In this document: positions 53,730 to 62,489 of the stretch, piece after piece
Numbering within the stretch: the first letter of the stretch is position 1
Layout of the letters: each line of letters begins with the position of its first letter
NCBI GenBank assembly: GCA_965261795.1
Contig: OZ253476.1
Location: 248,001 to 312,000 of the forward strand
Reading direction: 5' to 3'
From: CBDCFV01 sp965261795
GTDB taxonomy: Bacteria > Chloroflexota > Dehalococcoidia > Lucifugimonadales > UBA3495
Length of the DNA: 64,000 bases
The notes under the pieces: model-generated
The model's input: the letters and a program-made list of their open reading frames with translations, nothing else
Database searches by the model: none
What the model was told of the DNA's origin: nothing
Made by a program: the position numbers and the translations under genes

Positions 53730-55304
53730 TTACGTCGAAGCCCTCCCCCGGCGCAGGCCGCGGCCCGGCAACACCCCGGTGTTGGTTCCCTGGTCAATAA
53801 CTACTTGCCCGTTGACGATGACGTACTCGATTCCCACGGGGTAGTGCTTGGGGTCATCCTTGGTGGCATGGGTCTTTACCGTATCGGGGTTGAACACCAC
53901 TATGTCGGCCTTGAACCCATCCCGCAGCAAACCGCGGTCGGGTAGACCCAGCCGCTGCGCCGGGAAGGAGGTCATCTTTCGGATGGCCTCCGGAAGCCGC
54001 AGGTGCTTTTCCGCGCGGACGAACTCCGCCAACACCAAGGGAAAGCAACCGTAGGTGCGTGGGTTAGGGTACTCCCCGAACAGGATGGCGTCGCTGGCGA
54101 TCATGCCCATCGGATGAGACACGAAAGCCGCCAGGGTGTGGGGGTTGGTGCCAAGCCCCACGGTAGAGATTCCCAGGTTTTCCTCCACCAGCAGGTCGAA
54201 CAGGGCGTCAGCTGGGTCCTGGTTACGCATCTCGGCGATGTCGGTAATCAGCCGCCCGTCGTACTGGCGATTTTGAGGCTGGGTGAAGTTGGTCAACCAG
54301 TTGTATTCCAGCCGGTCCCGGCTCAATTCCCGCTTCATTCGCGCCCGGTCGTCGGAGTCCTGGAGGGCAGCCATCAACCGCTCCGGCCCGCCGTCCTTGG
54401 CCCAATGGGGTAGACCGATGGTGACCGTGGTGCCGGAGTAGGGATAAGTGTAGCAGTCGAAGGTGATGTCCATCCCCTCGTCGCGTCCTCTTTCCACCAA
54501 GCCCAGGTAGTCCAAGTGGCTGCCCACCCCCTGCGCGCTTTGCCGGTAGTGGGTCAAGTGCACCGGGCAGCCGCTGCGCCTGCCGATTTCCAGCGCCTCC
54601 TCCCACGGGGCCAGCACTCCTTGGGAACGAAGGCTGGCCCTGGTGTGGGTGTGGTACATGCCGCCCAGGCTTGCAGCGACTTCTGAGAGCGATGCAAGCT
54701 CCGCGGTATCGGCGTAGGAGCCGGGAGGGTAGTCCAGCCCGGTGGAAAGGCCCCACGCCCCTTCCTCCATCGCCTCCCGCACCACCGCCCGCATGTCCGC
54801 CATCTCCGCGTCCGTGGCGGGGCGGTCGTTCCAGCCAACCGACCAGATGCGCACGGGGGAGTTGCCCAGTATGTAGGCCATGTTGATAGCCACCGAGTTA
54901 TCGTACTTGCTCAGCAACTCCGCCACGGTGAGCCAGTCGGCGGGCAGCGGCGGGTAGCCGTTAAGCCCGGAATCCAACCAGATATACCGCTCCAACTCCT
55001 CACGGGTCTTGAAAGGAGCGTGGGAGATGCCGTCGATGCCGACAAGTTCGGTGGTGACCCCTTGCCGCACCTTGGGGTCGTGGTGAGGCTCCCCAAGGAT
55101 CGTCAGCCCGGCGTGGGAATGGAGATCAACGAATCCGGGGCAGACGACGTGGCCGCTGGCGTCGATGACCCGCCCGGCATCCAGCCCCGAAACGTCGCCC
55201 CTGTGAATAGCAACGGTCTCCCCGTCGACTATCACCGCAGCGTAGAACCCGGGGCTGCCGCTGCCGTCGATGACCAAACCGTTCTTTATAATTAAATCTG
55301 GCAT
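53730..55304 (-). CDS. D-aminoacylase / N-acyl-D-amino acid deacylase-like amidohydrolase
   Basis: The 524-residue protein has the metal motif GFVDLHSHAG, the GLSTGLDYPPGS segment and MYHTHTRA, and an ending with GFKADIVVFNPDTV, as in D-aminoacylases and dihydroorotase-like amidohydrolases. It likely frees a D-amino acid or opens a related amide. The ATG at 55304 fits best; a longer frame to 55340 begins with an unlikely stretch. Confidence 0.88.
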   Translation of the reverse strand: MPDLIIKNGLVIDGSGSPGFYAAVIVDGETVAIHRGDVSGLDAGRVIDASGHVVCPGFVDLHSHAGLTILGEPHHDPKVRQGVTTELVGIDGISHAPFKTREELERYIWLDSGLNGYPPLPADWLTVAELLSKYDNSVAINMAYILGNSPVRIWSVGWNDRPATDAEMADMRAVVREAMEEGAWGLSTGLDYPPGSYADTAELASLSEVAASLGGMYHTHTRASLRSQGVLAPWEEALEIGRRSGCPVHLTHYRQSAQGVGSHLDYLGLVERGRDEGMDITFDCYTYPYSGTTVTIGLPHWAKDGGPERLMAALQDSDDRARMKRELSRDRLEYNWLTNFTQPQNRQYDGRLITDIAEMRNQDPADALFDLLVEENLGISTVGLGTNPHTLAAFVSHPMGMIASDAILFGEYPNPRTYGCFPLVLAEFVRAEKHLRLPEAIRKMTSFPAQRLGLPDRGLLRDGFKADIVVFNPDTVKTHATKDDPKHYPVGIEYVIVNGQVVIDQGTNTGVLPGRGLRRGRAST

Positions 55305-55651
55305 TTCGAACTCACCCAAGAAAAGTTGTAGGACATCCATTATAGGGAAAACGGTCCGTAAATCCCAACGATTGTAGTGTGCGATGGCAGATCGAATTTA
55401 CACCACAGAGGTCGAGGAGGTGGCAAATGCCAGTGGCGGCTACTGTCTTGAACTGTGATTCGTTTGGCTCGGATGATGCAGTTGGTAATCACCGCGAATA
55501 ATTATGTGACGCTTTAGCCGTTCAAAGCCGCTGGAAATTGCCATCGTTTCCTAGTACATTACTATCGGTGCACATTACTATCGGCCTGTTTGACGTGAAC
55601 AAGGATCAACAGGGCCTTGGGATATTTACAACATGGACGCGAGTTACTGTA

Positions 55652-57085
55652 GTGGAATTTGACGTTTACGATCTCGACCCGTCCATATACGATGAAATGT
55701 TTCTGCCGGACGGCACTCCAAGGGAACATTGGCGGGAACTCCATGAGACTTTGCGTGACCTGTCGGTAGAGGAAGCCAACGGCATCCAGGAACGGGTCAC
55801 GCGCTCCTTCTCCAACGAAGGCATCTCCTTCCAAGTCTACGGGGATACCGAAGGGGAAGAGCGGATCATTCCCGTCGACTGCGTCCCCCGTGTCCTCACC
55901 GGCGCCGATTGGCGGTTCCTGGATAAGGGCCTGACCCAGCGCTTGAAAGCCCTCAACCTGTTTCTGGAAGACATCTACAACGATGCCCGCATCATAGAAG
56001 ACGGCGTGATTCCGGCGGACATGGTGCTTGGATGTCCTCAGTACCGCACCGAGATGCGGGGATTTTCCGCCCCGCACGGCACTTGGGTCGCGGTCTGCGG
56101 CACCGACTTGGTACGGACCAACGACGGCTTCCGCGTGCTGGAAGATAACCTCCGGGTCCCATCGGGCGTGTCTTACATGATCGCCAACCGCAAGGCGGTC
56201 AAGGCCAGTATGCGCCGCTTGTACCGGACTTCCCATGTACAAGAGGTTGAGCATTACGGCCAGACCCTGTTGACGACCCTGCGCGAGTTGGCGCCCGGCG
56301 GCAAGTCGGACCCGTGCATAGTCCTGCTGACGCCCGGAGTCTATAACTCCGCGTTTTACGAGCACATGTTCCTGGCCCACGAGATAGGCGCTGAACTGGT
56401 GGAAGGCAGGGACCTGCTGGTGGACGACGGTTTCGTATACATGCGCACCACCACGGGCCTCCGGCGCGTCGATGTCGTTTACCGCCGCGTCGACGACGAC
56501 TTTATCGACCCGCTGGTTTTCCGCCCAGACTCGCTCTTGGGTGTGCCCGGACTGTTGCACGCCTACAAGCGGGGGAACGTGGCCTTGGCGAACGCACCCG
56601 GCACCGGGGTTGCGGATGACAAGAGCGTTTACGTATATGTGCCGGAAATGGTCCGCTACTATTTGGGCGAAGAACCCATCCTGTCCAACGTCGATACCTA
56701 CATGTGCCGGCGGCCCGAGGACCTGGAGTACACACTGGACAACTTGCAGGACCTGGTGGTCAAACGGGTGGGAGAGTCCGGCGGGTATGGCATGTTGATC
56801 GGACCCCACTCAACCCCGGAAGAACGGGAGGAGTACGCGAAACAGGTCCGCGCCAACCCGCCCGATTTCATTTCCCAGCCGGTCCTCGCCCTGTCTCGCG
56901 CTCCGTGCCTTATCGATGGTCAATTCGAGCCGCGGCACGTGGACCTGCGGCCCTTTGTGCTCACTGGACGCGAGACCCGCATTGTCCCCGGGGCCTTCTG
57001 TCGCGTCGCGCTCCGGCGGGGAAGCTTGGTGGTGAACTCCAGCCAGGGCGGCGGCGGCAAAGACCTGTGGGTGTTGAGAGACTGA
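55652..57085 (+). CDS. Circularly permuted ATP-grasp protein
   Basis: The protein has YDEMFLPDGTPREHW near its start, VYGDTEGEERIIPVD, DLVRTNDGFRVLEDNLRVPSG and a C-terminal VKRVGESGGYGMLIG, matching the DUF404/407 ATP-grasp group. It is the first of three adjacent genes that occur together in many bacteria (with alpha-E and transglutaminase). The trio is thought to make a peptide-like modification; no reaction is established. The GTG at 55652 is chosen; the frame is open to 55538. Confidence 0.82.
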   Translation: MEFDVYDLDPSIYDEMFLPDGTPREHWRELHETLRDLSVEEANGIQERVTRSFSNEGISFQVYGDTEGEERIIPVDCVPRVLTGADWRFLDKGLTQRLKALNLFLEDIYNDARIIEDGVIPADMVLGCPQYRTEMRGFSAPHGTWVAVCGTDLVRTNDGFRVLEDNLRVPSGVSYMIANRKAVKASMRRLYRTSHVQEVEHYGQTLLTTLRELAPGGKSDPCIVLLTPGVYNSAFYEHMFLAHEIGAELVEGRDLLVDDGFVYMRTTTGLRRVDVVYRRVDDDFIDPLVFRPDSLLGVPGLLHAYKRGNVALANAPGTGVADDKSVYVYVPEMVRYYLGEEPILSNVDTYMCRRPEDLEYTLDNLQDLVVKRVGESGGYGMLIGPHSTPEEREEYAKQVRANPPDFISQPVLALSRAPCLIDGQFEPRHVDLRPFVLTGRETRIVPGAFCRVALRRGSLVVNSSQGGGGKDLWVLRD

Positions 57086-57090
57086 ACACG

Positions 57091-58059
57091 ATGCTTTCCA
57101 GAAGTGCGCAGGGAGTCTACTGGATGGGCCGCCACTTGGAGCGGGCGGAGCACCTCTGCCGGCTGTTGCGCTTGCAGGCGCACGCCTTGGTAGACCGTCC
57201 GGCGCAGGAGATCCACCTTGGGTGGACGCGCATCTACGACAGCATGTACCTGCAACCGCCGGGCGGGAGCATTGGACCCGTCGACAACGATGACTTTACC
57301 CTGGCCGACTCATATACCCTGGCCGACCACTTGACCTTCGACCGTTCCAACCCGGTTTCGGTATGGAGTAGCTTCGCACTGGGAAGGGAGAACGCCCGGC
57401 AGATGCGCCACTGCATCAGCGAAGAAATGTGGACCAGCCTCAACCTGGCTTACCTGCGGTTCCGCAACCTGGAGATTCAGGACATCTGGGCAGCTTCACC
57501 CGAAAGCTTTTACGCCGATGTGGCCGCGGAGATAGACACCTTTGTGGGTCTGGCGGCGTCCACCATGTACCGGGACGAACGATACCACTTCCTGCAGCTT
57601 GGACGCTTCATCGAGCGGGCCCAATTGTCCTCCTCTCTGTTTCTCACCCAGTTGGCCGCCGACAGGGTCAACATGGAGTACGCAGAGGAGGACTGGACCA
57701 CCTTGCTGCGCCTTTACCATGCCCTCCAAGCCTATAACAGCCGTTACACCATAGAGGTGCGGCCCAGCCAAGCGTTGGACCTGCTGGCGACGGACCCACA
57801 ACTACCGGACTCACTCTGCCGCTCGGTTGACACGGCCGCAGCGGAACTTGCTTCCATCGCACCGGGTCCCAACTCCCGCTCCAACGGCATAGCCCAACGA
57901 TTGACGGGACGCTTGGCCGCATTGGTCCATTACGAGTGGCCGGACCGCAATGACCGTGAGGAGTTATTGCAACAAGTCAGCGAAGACTGTCGCAGGCTCC
58001 ACGGGTTTGTGACTGCTGCGTATTTTGAATACCCGGTAGAGGACACACCTGTCCATTAA
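57091..58059 (+). CDS. Alpha-E domain protein (DUF403)
   Basis: The 322-residue protein starts MLSRSAQGVYWMGRHLERAEHLCRLL, the typical alpha-E start, and has the helical repeats ENARQMRHCISEEMW, YFLQLGRFIERA-like stretches. It is found with the ATP-grasp protein and transglutaminase. It lies five bases after the ATP-grasp gene and ends four bases before the transglutaminase. The ATG at 57091 is used; a frame to 56704 is an out-of-place extension into the previous gene. Confidence 0.88.
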   Translation: MLSRSAQGVYWMGRHLERAEHLCRLLRLQAHALVDRPAQEIHLGWTRIYDSMYLQPPGGSIGPVDNDDFTLADSYTLADHLTFDRSNPVSVWSSFALGRENARQMRHCISEEMWTSLNLAYLRFRNLEIQDIWAASPESFYADVAAEIDTFVGLAASTMYRDERYHFLQLGRFIERAQLSSSLFLTQLAADRVNMEYAEEDWTTLLRLYHALQAYNSRYTIEVRPSQALDLLATDPQLPDSLCRSVDTAAAELASIAPGPNSRSNGIAQRLTGRLAALVHYEWPDRNDREELLQQVSEDCRRLHGFVTAAYFEYPVEDTPVH

Positions 58060-58063
58060 AGCC

Positions 58064-58936
58064 ATGGTCAATCCACCCCGGTACGAGATAGAACACGTCT
58101 CTCGGTACTTCTACGATACGCCGGTACGCGATTCCGTAATGTCCCTTTGTTTAATGCCCCGCGATGACGGCGGGCAGCGTCTGATCCAGTTCAGCGTCTC
58201 CACGGACCCGTTGGCCTCTATGAACTCCGAGACGGACAGTTTTGGCAACACCAAGCACGTCCTCAACATCCACCGCCAGTACCAGACACTTGAGATCATC
58301 ACCCACTCCACAGTGGAAACAACGCCCCCGGCGCCCCTGCCAGCTTCATTGGGTCCCACCGCTTGGGAGGATATTCGCAGGGACCGAGAATCGTTAGCCC
58401 AATGGCAATTCACCCACGACAGCGCATTCGTCCGGCCATCTCCTGTCCTTGCCGCTTTCATAGACCGGGTTGGAATTCAGCCCGCTGGCGGCCCATTGGA
58501 GTCTATATCGTTGCTTTCCGACAGTCTTTACCACGCGTTGCAGTACGTCCTCGGCAGCACGTCAGCTATATCCCCAATAGAGCACGTCCTGGAATCGGGG
58601 AAGGGTGTCTGCCAGGACTACGCCCACCTCATGATCACCATTGCGCGGTCGTGGGGAGTCCCCGCCCGTTACGTGTCGGGCTACCTGTACGTGGCCGGTC
58701 AGCCTGGAGAACAAGCCTGTGCTTCGGGCAGCCATGCGTGGGTGGAGTGCCTGCTCCCGGGTCTTGCCTGGACCGGCTTCGACCCAACCAACAATTGCTT
58801 GGCCGACGAGCGCCACGTCCGCATCGCCGTGGGCCGCGACTACCATGACGTATCCCCCGTCCGCGGCGTCCTTCAGGGCGGCGGCGGAGTGCGCTTGGAG
58901 GTGGAGGTAAGGATGGGGATCGAGGGAAATGGTTGA
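58064..58936 (+). CDS. Transglutaminase-like cysteine protease
   Basis: The 290-residue protein has the triad C183 (GVCQDYAHL), H224 (SHAWVE) and D240 (GFDPTNN) of bacterial transglutaminase-like proteins, after an N-terminal beta domain YEIEHVSRYFYDTPV. Members cleave or transfer peptide amide bonds. It is the third gene of the conserved trio with gaps of only a few bases. Confidence 0.9.
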   Translation: MVNPPRYEIEHVSRYFYDTPVRDSVMSLCLMPRDDGGQRLIQFSVSTDPLASMNSETDSFGNTKHVLNIHRQYQTLEIITHSTVETTPPAPLPASLGPTAWEDIRRDRESLAQWQFTHDSAFVRPSPVLAAFIDRVGIQPAGGPLESISLLSDSLYHALQYVLGSTSAISPIEHVLESGKGVCQDYAHLMITIARSWGVPARYVSGYLYVAGQPGEQACASGSHAWVECLLPGLAWTGFDPTNNCLADERHVRIAVGRDYHDVSPVRGVLQGGGGVRLEVEVRMGIEGNG

Positions 58937-59108
58937 GTCGGGGTATCCGGTTGTCGTTGATAAAGGATGCGGCGGCTTCCAAGCACACAGGTCAATACGG
59001 TTCTGCCAGTCCAAGGATTGTACTCAACGTGGGCAAGCGATCTGATGGCATCAGTGTACGTCTATACCGTACAATATATTGAATGATTATCGATTCCGTC
59101 CATCACAG

Positions 59109-59664
59109 CTGACAGGGGTATGTATTTCATTTGAGACTTTACGCAGTTGAACGTGAGACCGCATAGTAGGGTAGGCTCGCTCAAATACAAAACCGCTCCC
59201 AAATGCTCACTATCGGGCCATTCCGTCATTCCGGCGTAGGCCGGAATCCAGGCGGGCCCATTCCGTCATTCCGGCGTAGGCCGGAATCCAGGCGGGCCCA
59301 TTCCGTCATTCCGGCGCAGGCCGGAATCCAGGCGGGCCCATTCCGTCATTCCGGCGCAGGCCGGAATCCAGGCGGACCCATTCCGTCATTCCGGCGTAGG
59401 CCGGAATCCAAGCGGGCCCATTCCGTCATTCCGGCGTAGGCCGGAATCCAGGCGGGCCCATTCCGTCATTCCGGCGCAGGCCGGAATCCATGCGGGCCCA
59501 TTCCGTCATTCCGGCGCAGGCCGGAATCCAGGCGGGCCCATTCCGTCATTCCGGCGTAGGCCGGAATCCAGGCGGGCCCATTCCGTCATTCCGGCGTAGG
59601 CCGGAATCCAGGGGCGGTGGGGCCGGTTCGTAGCTATAATCTCAATTTTACATACCCTTGTCAG
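59109..59664. mobile_element. MITE-like element, copy 2 (556 bp, expanded array)
   Basis: It begins CTGACAGGGGTATGTA and ends TACATACCCTTGTCAG. It is flanked by perfect 11-bp direct repeats GTCCATCACAG at 59098-59108 and 59665-59675. It is identical in plan to copy 1 but carries ten hairpin units instead of one; the length difference is 359 bases (nine 40-bp units minus one base). It contains no gene. It splits the higB gene after codon nine. Confidence 0.9.
59215..59610. repeat. 40-bp tandem repeat, ten hairpin units
   Basis: Ten units begin at 59221 and recur every 40 bases, the last one truncated. Each holds the hairpin ATTCCGGC-loop-GCCGGAAT. The loop alternates GTAG and GCAG in the order T,T,C,C,T,T,C,C,T,T, a 160-bp higher-order period. 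No spacers are present. Confidence 0.92.
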
Positions 59665-59938
59665 GTCCATCACAGGGGATTGCGTCAACTAATCCAGGAA
59701 AATGACTCGTGATTCCTGAGACAAGACTTGGTGGACCGAGTGCGCAAAATTCTGACGGCACTGATTCTGTCGGAGGACATCGACAGCTTTATCGCCGCCA
59801 GTCCCCCAGGTGGCGTGTCCATCGTCTTTCAGGGTACAGGCAAGACGATTGGGGTGTGTCTGTATCCGGCAATTGGCGGATTACGTTTCAAGACGAAGAG
59901 GGTTATCTGACCAATTTGGACTTGCAGGACTATCACTA

Positions 59939-60243
59939 ATGGCCAAGAAAGGTATCAAAGTGAACATGATGCCATCCCATCCTGGTGATTTCGTCCGTAC
60001 CGAAGTCATAGATGAGCTTGGCTTGAACGTAACAAAAGCAGCCGAGATTCTGGGTGTTCGCCGCGCCACCCTTTCGGACCTGCTGACGGCAACGCCTCTC
60101 TATCGCCGGAAATGGCCCTGCGCGTGGAAAAGGCTTTTGGCATCAGCATGGACATGCTGCTGCGGATGCAAGCCTGGCACGACACGAACCAAATGCGCGC
60201 CCGCGCCGACGAAATCGCCGTCCGCCGCTACGAGCCCGGCTGA
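59939..60243 (+). pseudogene. HigA-like XRE antitoxin, one-base frameshift
   Basis: ATG at 59939 overlaps the higB stop. The frame gives MMPSHPGDFVRTEVIDELGL, NVTKAAEILGVRRATLSDLL, then breaks near 60085, where one A of ctgAacgg is missing. The shifted frame gives NGNASLSPEMALRVEKAFGI, SMDMLLRMQAWHDTNQMRAR and ends RRYEPG at 60243. Both halves fit HigA with its helix-turn-helix. As the toxin is dead too, the module is inactive. Confidence 0.82.
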
Positions 60244-60393
60244 AGCGGAACCGGCGAGGGGTTGAGGGACCGCCAAAGCCTCCTGAAACTCTTTGGGCCT
60301 CTTGAGACACTACTGGCATACTCAAGAAGCGTGGGACGGTTGGCAGGGTTCTGCTATCCGAGAGTGAGGTAAGCCGGCTACGGAGTTATTATC

Positions 60394-61749
60394 GTGCACA
60401 TCAAGTGGATATCCATCGCAGAAACGCCACCTCTACAACATGCTACGTTCGATTGCGATGAGCAAGTGAATCTGTTTATCGGCCCGAACGCATGTGGTAA
60501 GAGTACGATCTTACGGGCAATCAAAGACGTGAATTCTGTAGATGGACAACTCCTCGCAATGCGTGCGGAAGACGGTCGCATCTTAGGGCATGATCTCTTA
60601 TTCAGTCACTCTGGGGACACAGGTGGTTCGGTTCTTATACGAACGAGCTATGACTGGCCGCGGGATCCAATGGATTCAGAATCACTACCGTGGGACACCG
60701 TGCCTTTGACGTACATCCCGGCGACCCGCATCAACTTGCCTCCCCAGGACATTTCTGACCAAACAATCAAAAGGCCGGAGCCTTACGGGTTTAACCTTAC
60801 ATGGGACGACATATTTAATCGCCATTTTGGGAATTACGTCGGGGACTTCACTGGGGAATATGTCGAAGATGCACTGAATTGGCTTCGCACGCAAGTCGGC
60901 GCTGATCGGGCCCATCAAAACCAACTAAAGAAAGCTATACAGGTCGGTTATTCATGCGCCAAGTACATTTGCCCTGAGATCATACACGATAATGTGCCGC
61001 ACAACTACGTTGAATTAAGAGACGAAGAAGATGAGGCTGAACACGAGCAGGGTTTCTACGGAACCGGAAGGATTGTTCACTACAACATGGGGATTGTTAC
61101 CAACGATGACATTTTAGGCGAGCCACTGTATGCAGGCGCCCTGAGTTCCGGAACCCAAGGCACTCTTTTGTGGATTTGGGCACTCGCGCTCAAAATAGCG
61201 TACCACTATAACTGGGCCGAGGGATGGCAAGAAAAGCCAGCCATCTTGCTGATTGACGAAATCGAAAACCACCTGCACCCAACTTGGCAGCGGCGGGTTA
61301 TACCTGCGCTGTTGAAACATTTCCCAAAGTTGCAGATATTTGCAACTACCCACTCCCCATTTGTGGTCGCAGGTCTGAAAGCGGGGCAGGTGCACCTGCT
61401 GAAACGGGATGAAAACGGCCGCGTAACCGCCACTACTAACGACAAAGACATCATTGGCTGGACGATGGACGAGATTCTGCGGACGATGATGGACGTAGAG
61501 GATCCGACAGACGATGCCACCGCTGCGGCGGCGCGGGAACTGAGGCAACTGAGGAACGAATGGCCACGCAGTTCGCCGGAAGACGAGGACAAGCGCCAAG
61601 AGCGGATTGCCGAACTGCGGCAGAAGGTTGACCGGGACCTTCTGGCGGGAGGGCCTTGGAAAAGACGGCGCGAGGAGTTTGCCGAGCGTTTCCAAGCCGC
61701 TTTGGAGAAGCACGGACTGCCGCCGGATCTTGGGCAGGAAAACGGTTAA
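60394..61749 (+). CDS. ptuA: Septu-like ATPase PtuA
   Basis: The 451-residue protein has Walker A GPNACGKS (30-37), a Walker B ILLIDEIENHLHP, and the THSPFVVAGLK H-loop, with a helical C-terminal region (about 370-440). This is the AAA/ABC-like ATPase of Septu. The start is GTG at 60394 with GGAG eight bases upstream. It is followed after 2 bases by an HNH nuclease gene. PtuA forms a scaffold that holds and controls the nuclease in studied Septu systems. Confidence 0.82.
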   Translation: MHIKWISIAETPPLQHATFDCDEQVNLFIGPNACGKSTILRAIKDVNSVDGQLLAMRAEDGRILGHDLLFSHSGDTGGSVLIRTSYDWPRDPMDSESLPWDTVPLTYIPATRINLPPQDISDQTIKRPEPYGFNLTWDDIFNRHFGNYVGDFTGEYVEDALNWLRTQVGADRAHQNQLKKAIQVGYSCAKYICPEIIHDNVPHNYVELRDEEDEAEHEQGFYGTGRIVHYNMGIVTNDDILGEPLYAGALSSGTQGTLLWIWALALKIAYHYNWAEGWQEKPAILLIDEIENHLHPTWQRRVIPALLKHFPKLQIFATTHSPFVVAGLKAGQVHLLKRDENGRVTATTNDKDIIGWTMDEILRTMMDVEDPTDDATAAAARELRQLRNEWPRSSPEDEDKRQERIAELRQKVDRDLLAGGPWKRRREEFAERFQAALEKHGLPPDLGQENG

Positions 61750-61751
61750 TC

Positions 61752-62480
61752 GTGCATTCGGTGCAACGCTCCCAGGACCCTCCCTTCCTTGTGGAACTCC
61801 GAGTTGCCTTCGGGGAATGGCATGGACGCGATTTGGATGGAGCCGACCGTGTACGCATACGAGAGGAACTAAGAGGGGACTTCGGAGCAATATGCACCTA
61901 TTGTGAAAAAACATGTCATCCACAGGCCGGCAGCAAAGAGTCGCCCGACGGAGAGACTATAGACCACTTCAGGCCTCGCAGCCTTTTCCCGAGGCTGTGG
62001 CTGGACTGGCTGAACCTTGTGTACGTCTGCTGGCGGTGTAATGACATTAAAGGGGATAGTTGGCCAGGCTATGGCAATTCGATCACCGAAAAGCTGCTTC
62101 CCGCCACAGAGTACGTCAACCCCAACGCGGCGGACGGGCGCCGAGCAGCCAACGAATTCTTCGACTTCAACATCGACACCGGGGAAATACGGCCGGCAGA
62201 GGGCTTAACCTCTGTGGAACAGTCCCAAGCTCTGAGGACGATTCGAGATATTGACCTGAACGACCTCCTATTGAGCGGAAACGACCCTGACCATCTATTG
62301 ACTCAGCGCTTGGACTGGCTGGATGCAGTATTGGAACGACTTGAAGCGGTAGATGATTTTAACCGTCGCGTCACCATGCTGTTCGAGTTCACGATGCCGG
62401 ATAAACCGTTTTCCACGTACATCTACGCTTACATCATGGACCGGTTCCCAGTTCTCAACCAGTTTTTCCGCCAGCGTTAA
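61752..62480 (+). CDS. ptuB: Septu-like HNH nuclease PtuB
   Basis: The 242-residue protein has C48-x2-C51, then ETIDHFRPRS (D71, H72), WLNLVYVC (N88) and C93-x2-C96-N97, a HNH fold with zinc-binding CxxC pairs. The start is GTG at 61752, two bases after the PtuA stop; a longer frame into PtuA is not credible. The nuclease would act on DNA or RNA once PtuA is triggered. Confidence 0.85.
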   Translation: MHSVQRSQDPPFLVELRVAFGEWHGRDLDGADRVRIREELRGDFGAICTYCEKTCHPQAGSKESPDGETIDHFRPRSLFPRLWLDWLNLVYVCWRCNDIKGDSWPGYGNSITEKLLPATEYVNPNAADGRRAANEFFDFNIDTGEIRPAEGLTSVEQSQALRTIRDIDLNDLLLSGNDPDHLLTQRLDWLDAVLERLEAVDDFNRRVTMLFEFTMPDKPFSTYIYAYIMDRFPVLNQFFRQR

Positions 62481-62489
62481 TCACCAGTC

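Larger units (their letters stand above)
59083..59939 (+). pseudogene. HigB-like RelE-fold toxin, dead
   Basis: The gene starts ATG at 59083. Nine codons, MIIDSVHHR, are split by the element at 59109-59664. After it the frame reads GLRQLIQENDS, then TGA in place of Arg, FLRQDLVDRVRKILTAL and FIAASPPG, then a one-base shift near 59810, and WRVHRLSGYRQDDWGVSVSG, and NWRITFQDEEGYL, ending YH at the stop. This matches HigB. The three lesions rule out function. The stop overlaps the higA start as TAATG. Confidence 0.85.

Noticed and set aside
56704..57090. Extension of the alpha-E gene into the ATP-grasp gene
   Set aside because: The text is out-of-frame reading of a well-conserved gene; the family start MLSRSAQGVYW is at 57091.
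59203..59439. Frame with repeated HSVIPAQAGIQ-like peptide
   Set aside because: It is a reading of the 40-bp hairpin array inside a MITE; such frames are artefacts of repeats.
59215..59610. CRISPR array
   Set aside because: Units are contiguous at 40 bases with no spacers and no cas genes.
3224..60000. In-frame TGA codons as selenocysteine or recoded stops
   Set aside because: The genes with them also have TAG, frameshifts or insertions, and intact genes use TGA as normal stop (for example the ATGA overlaps).
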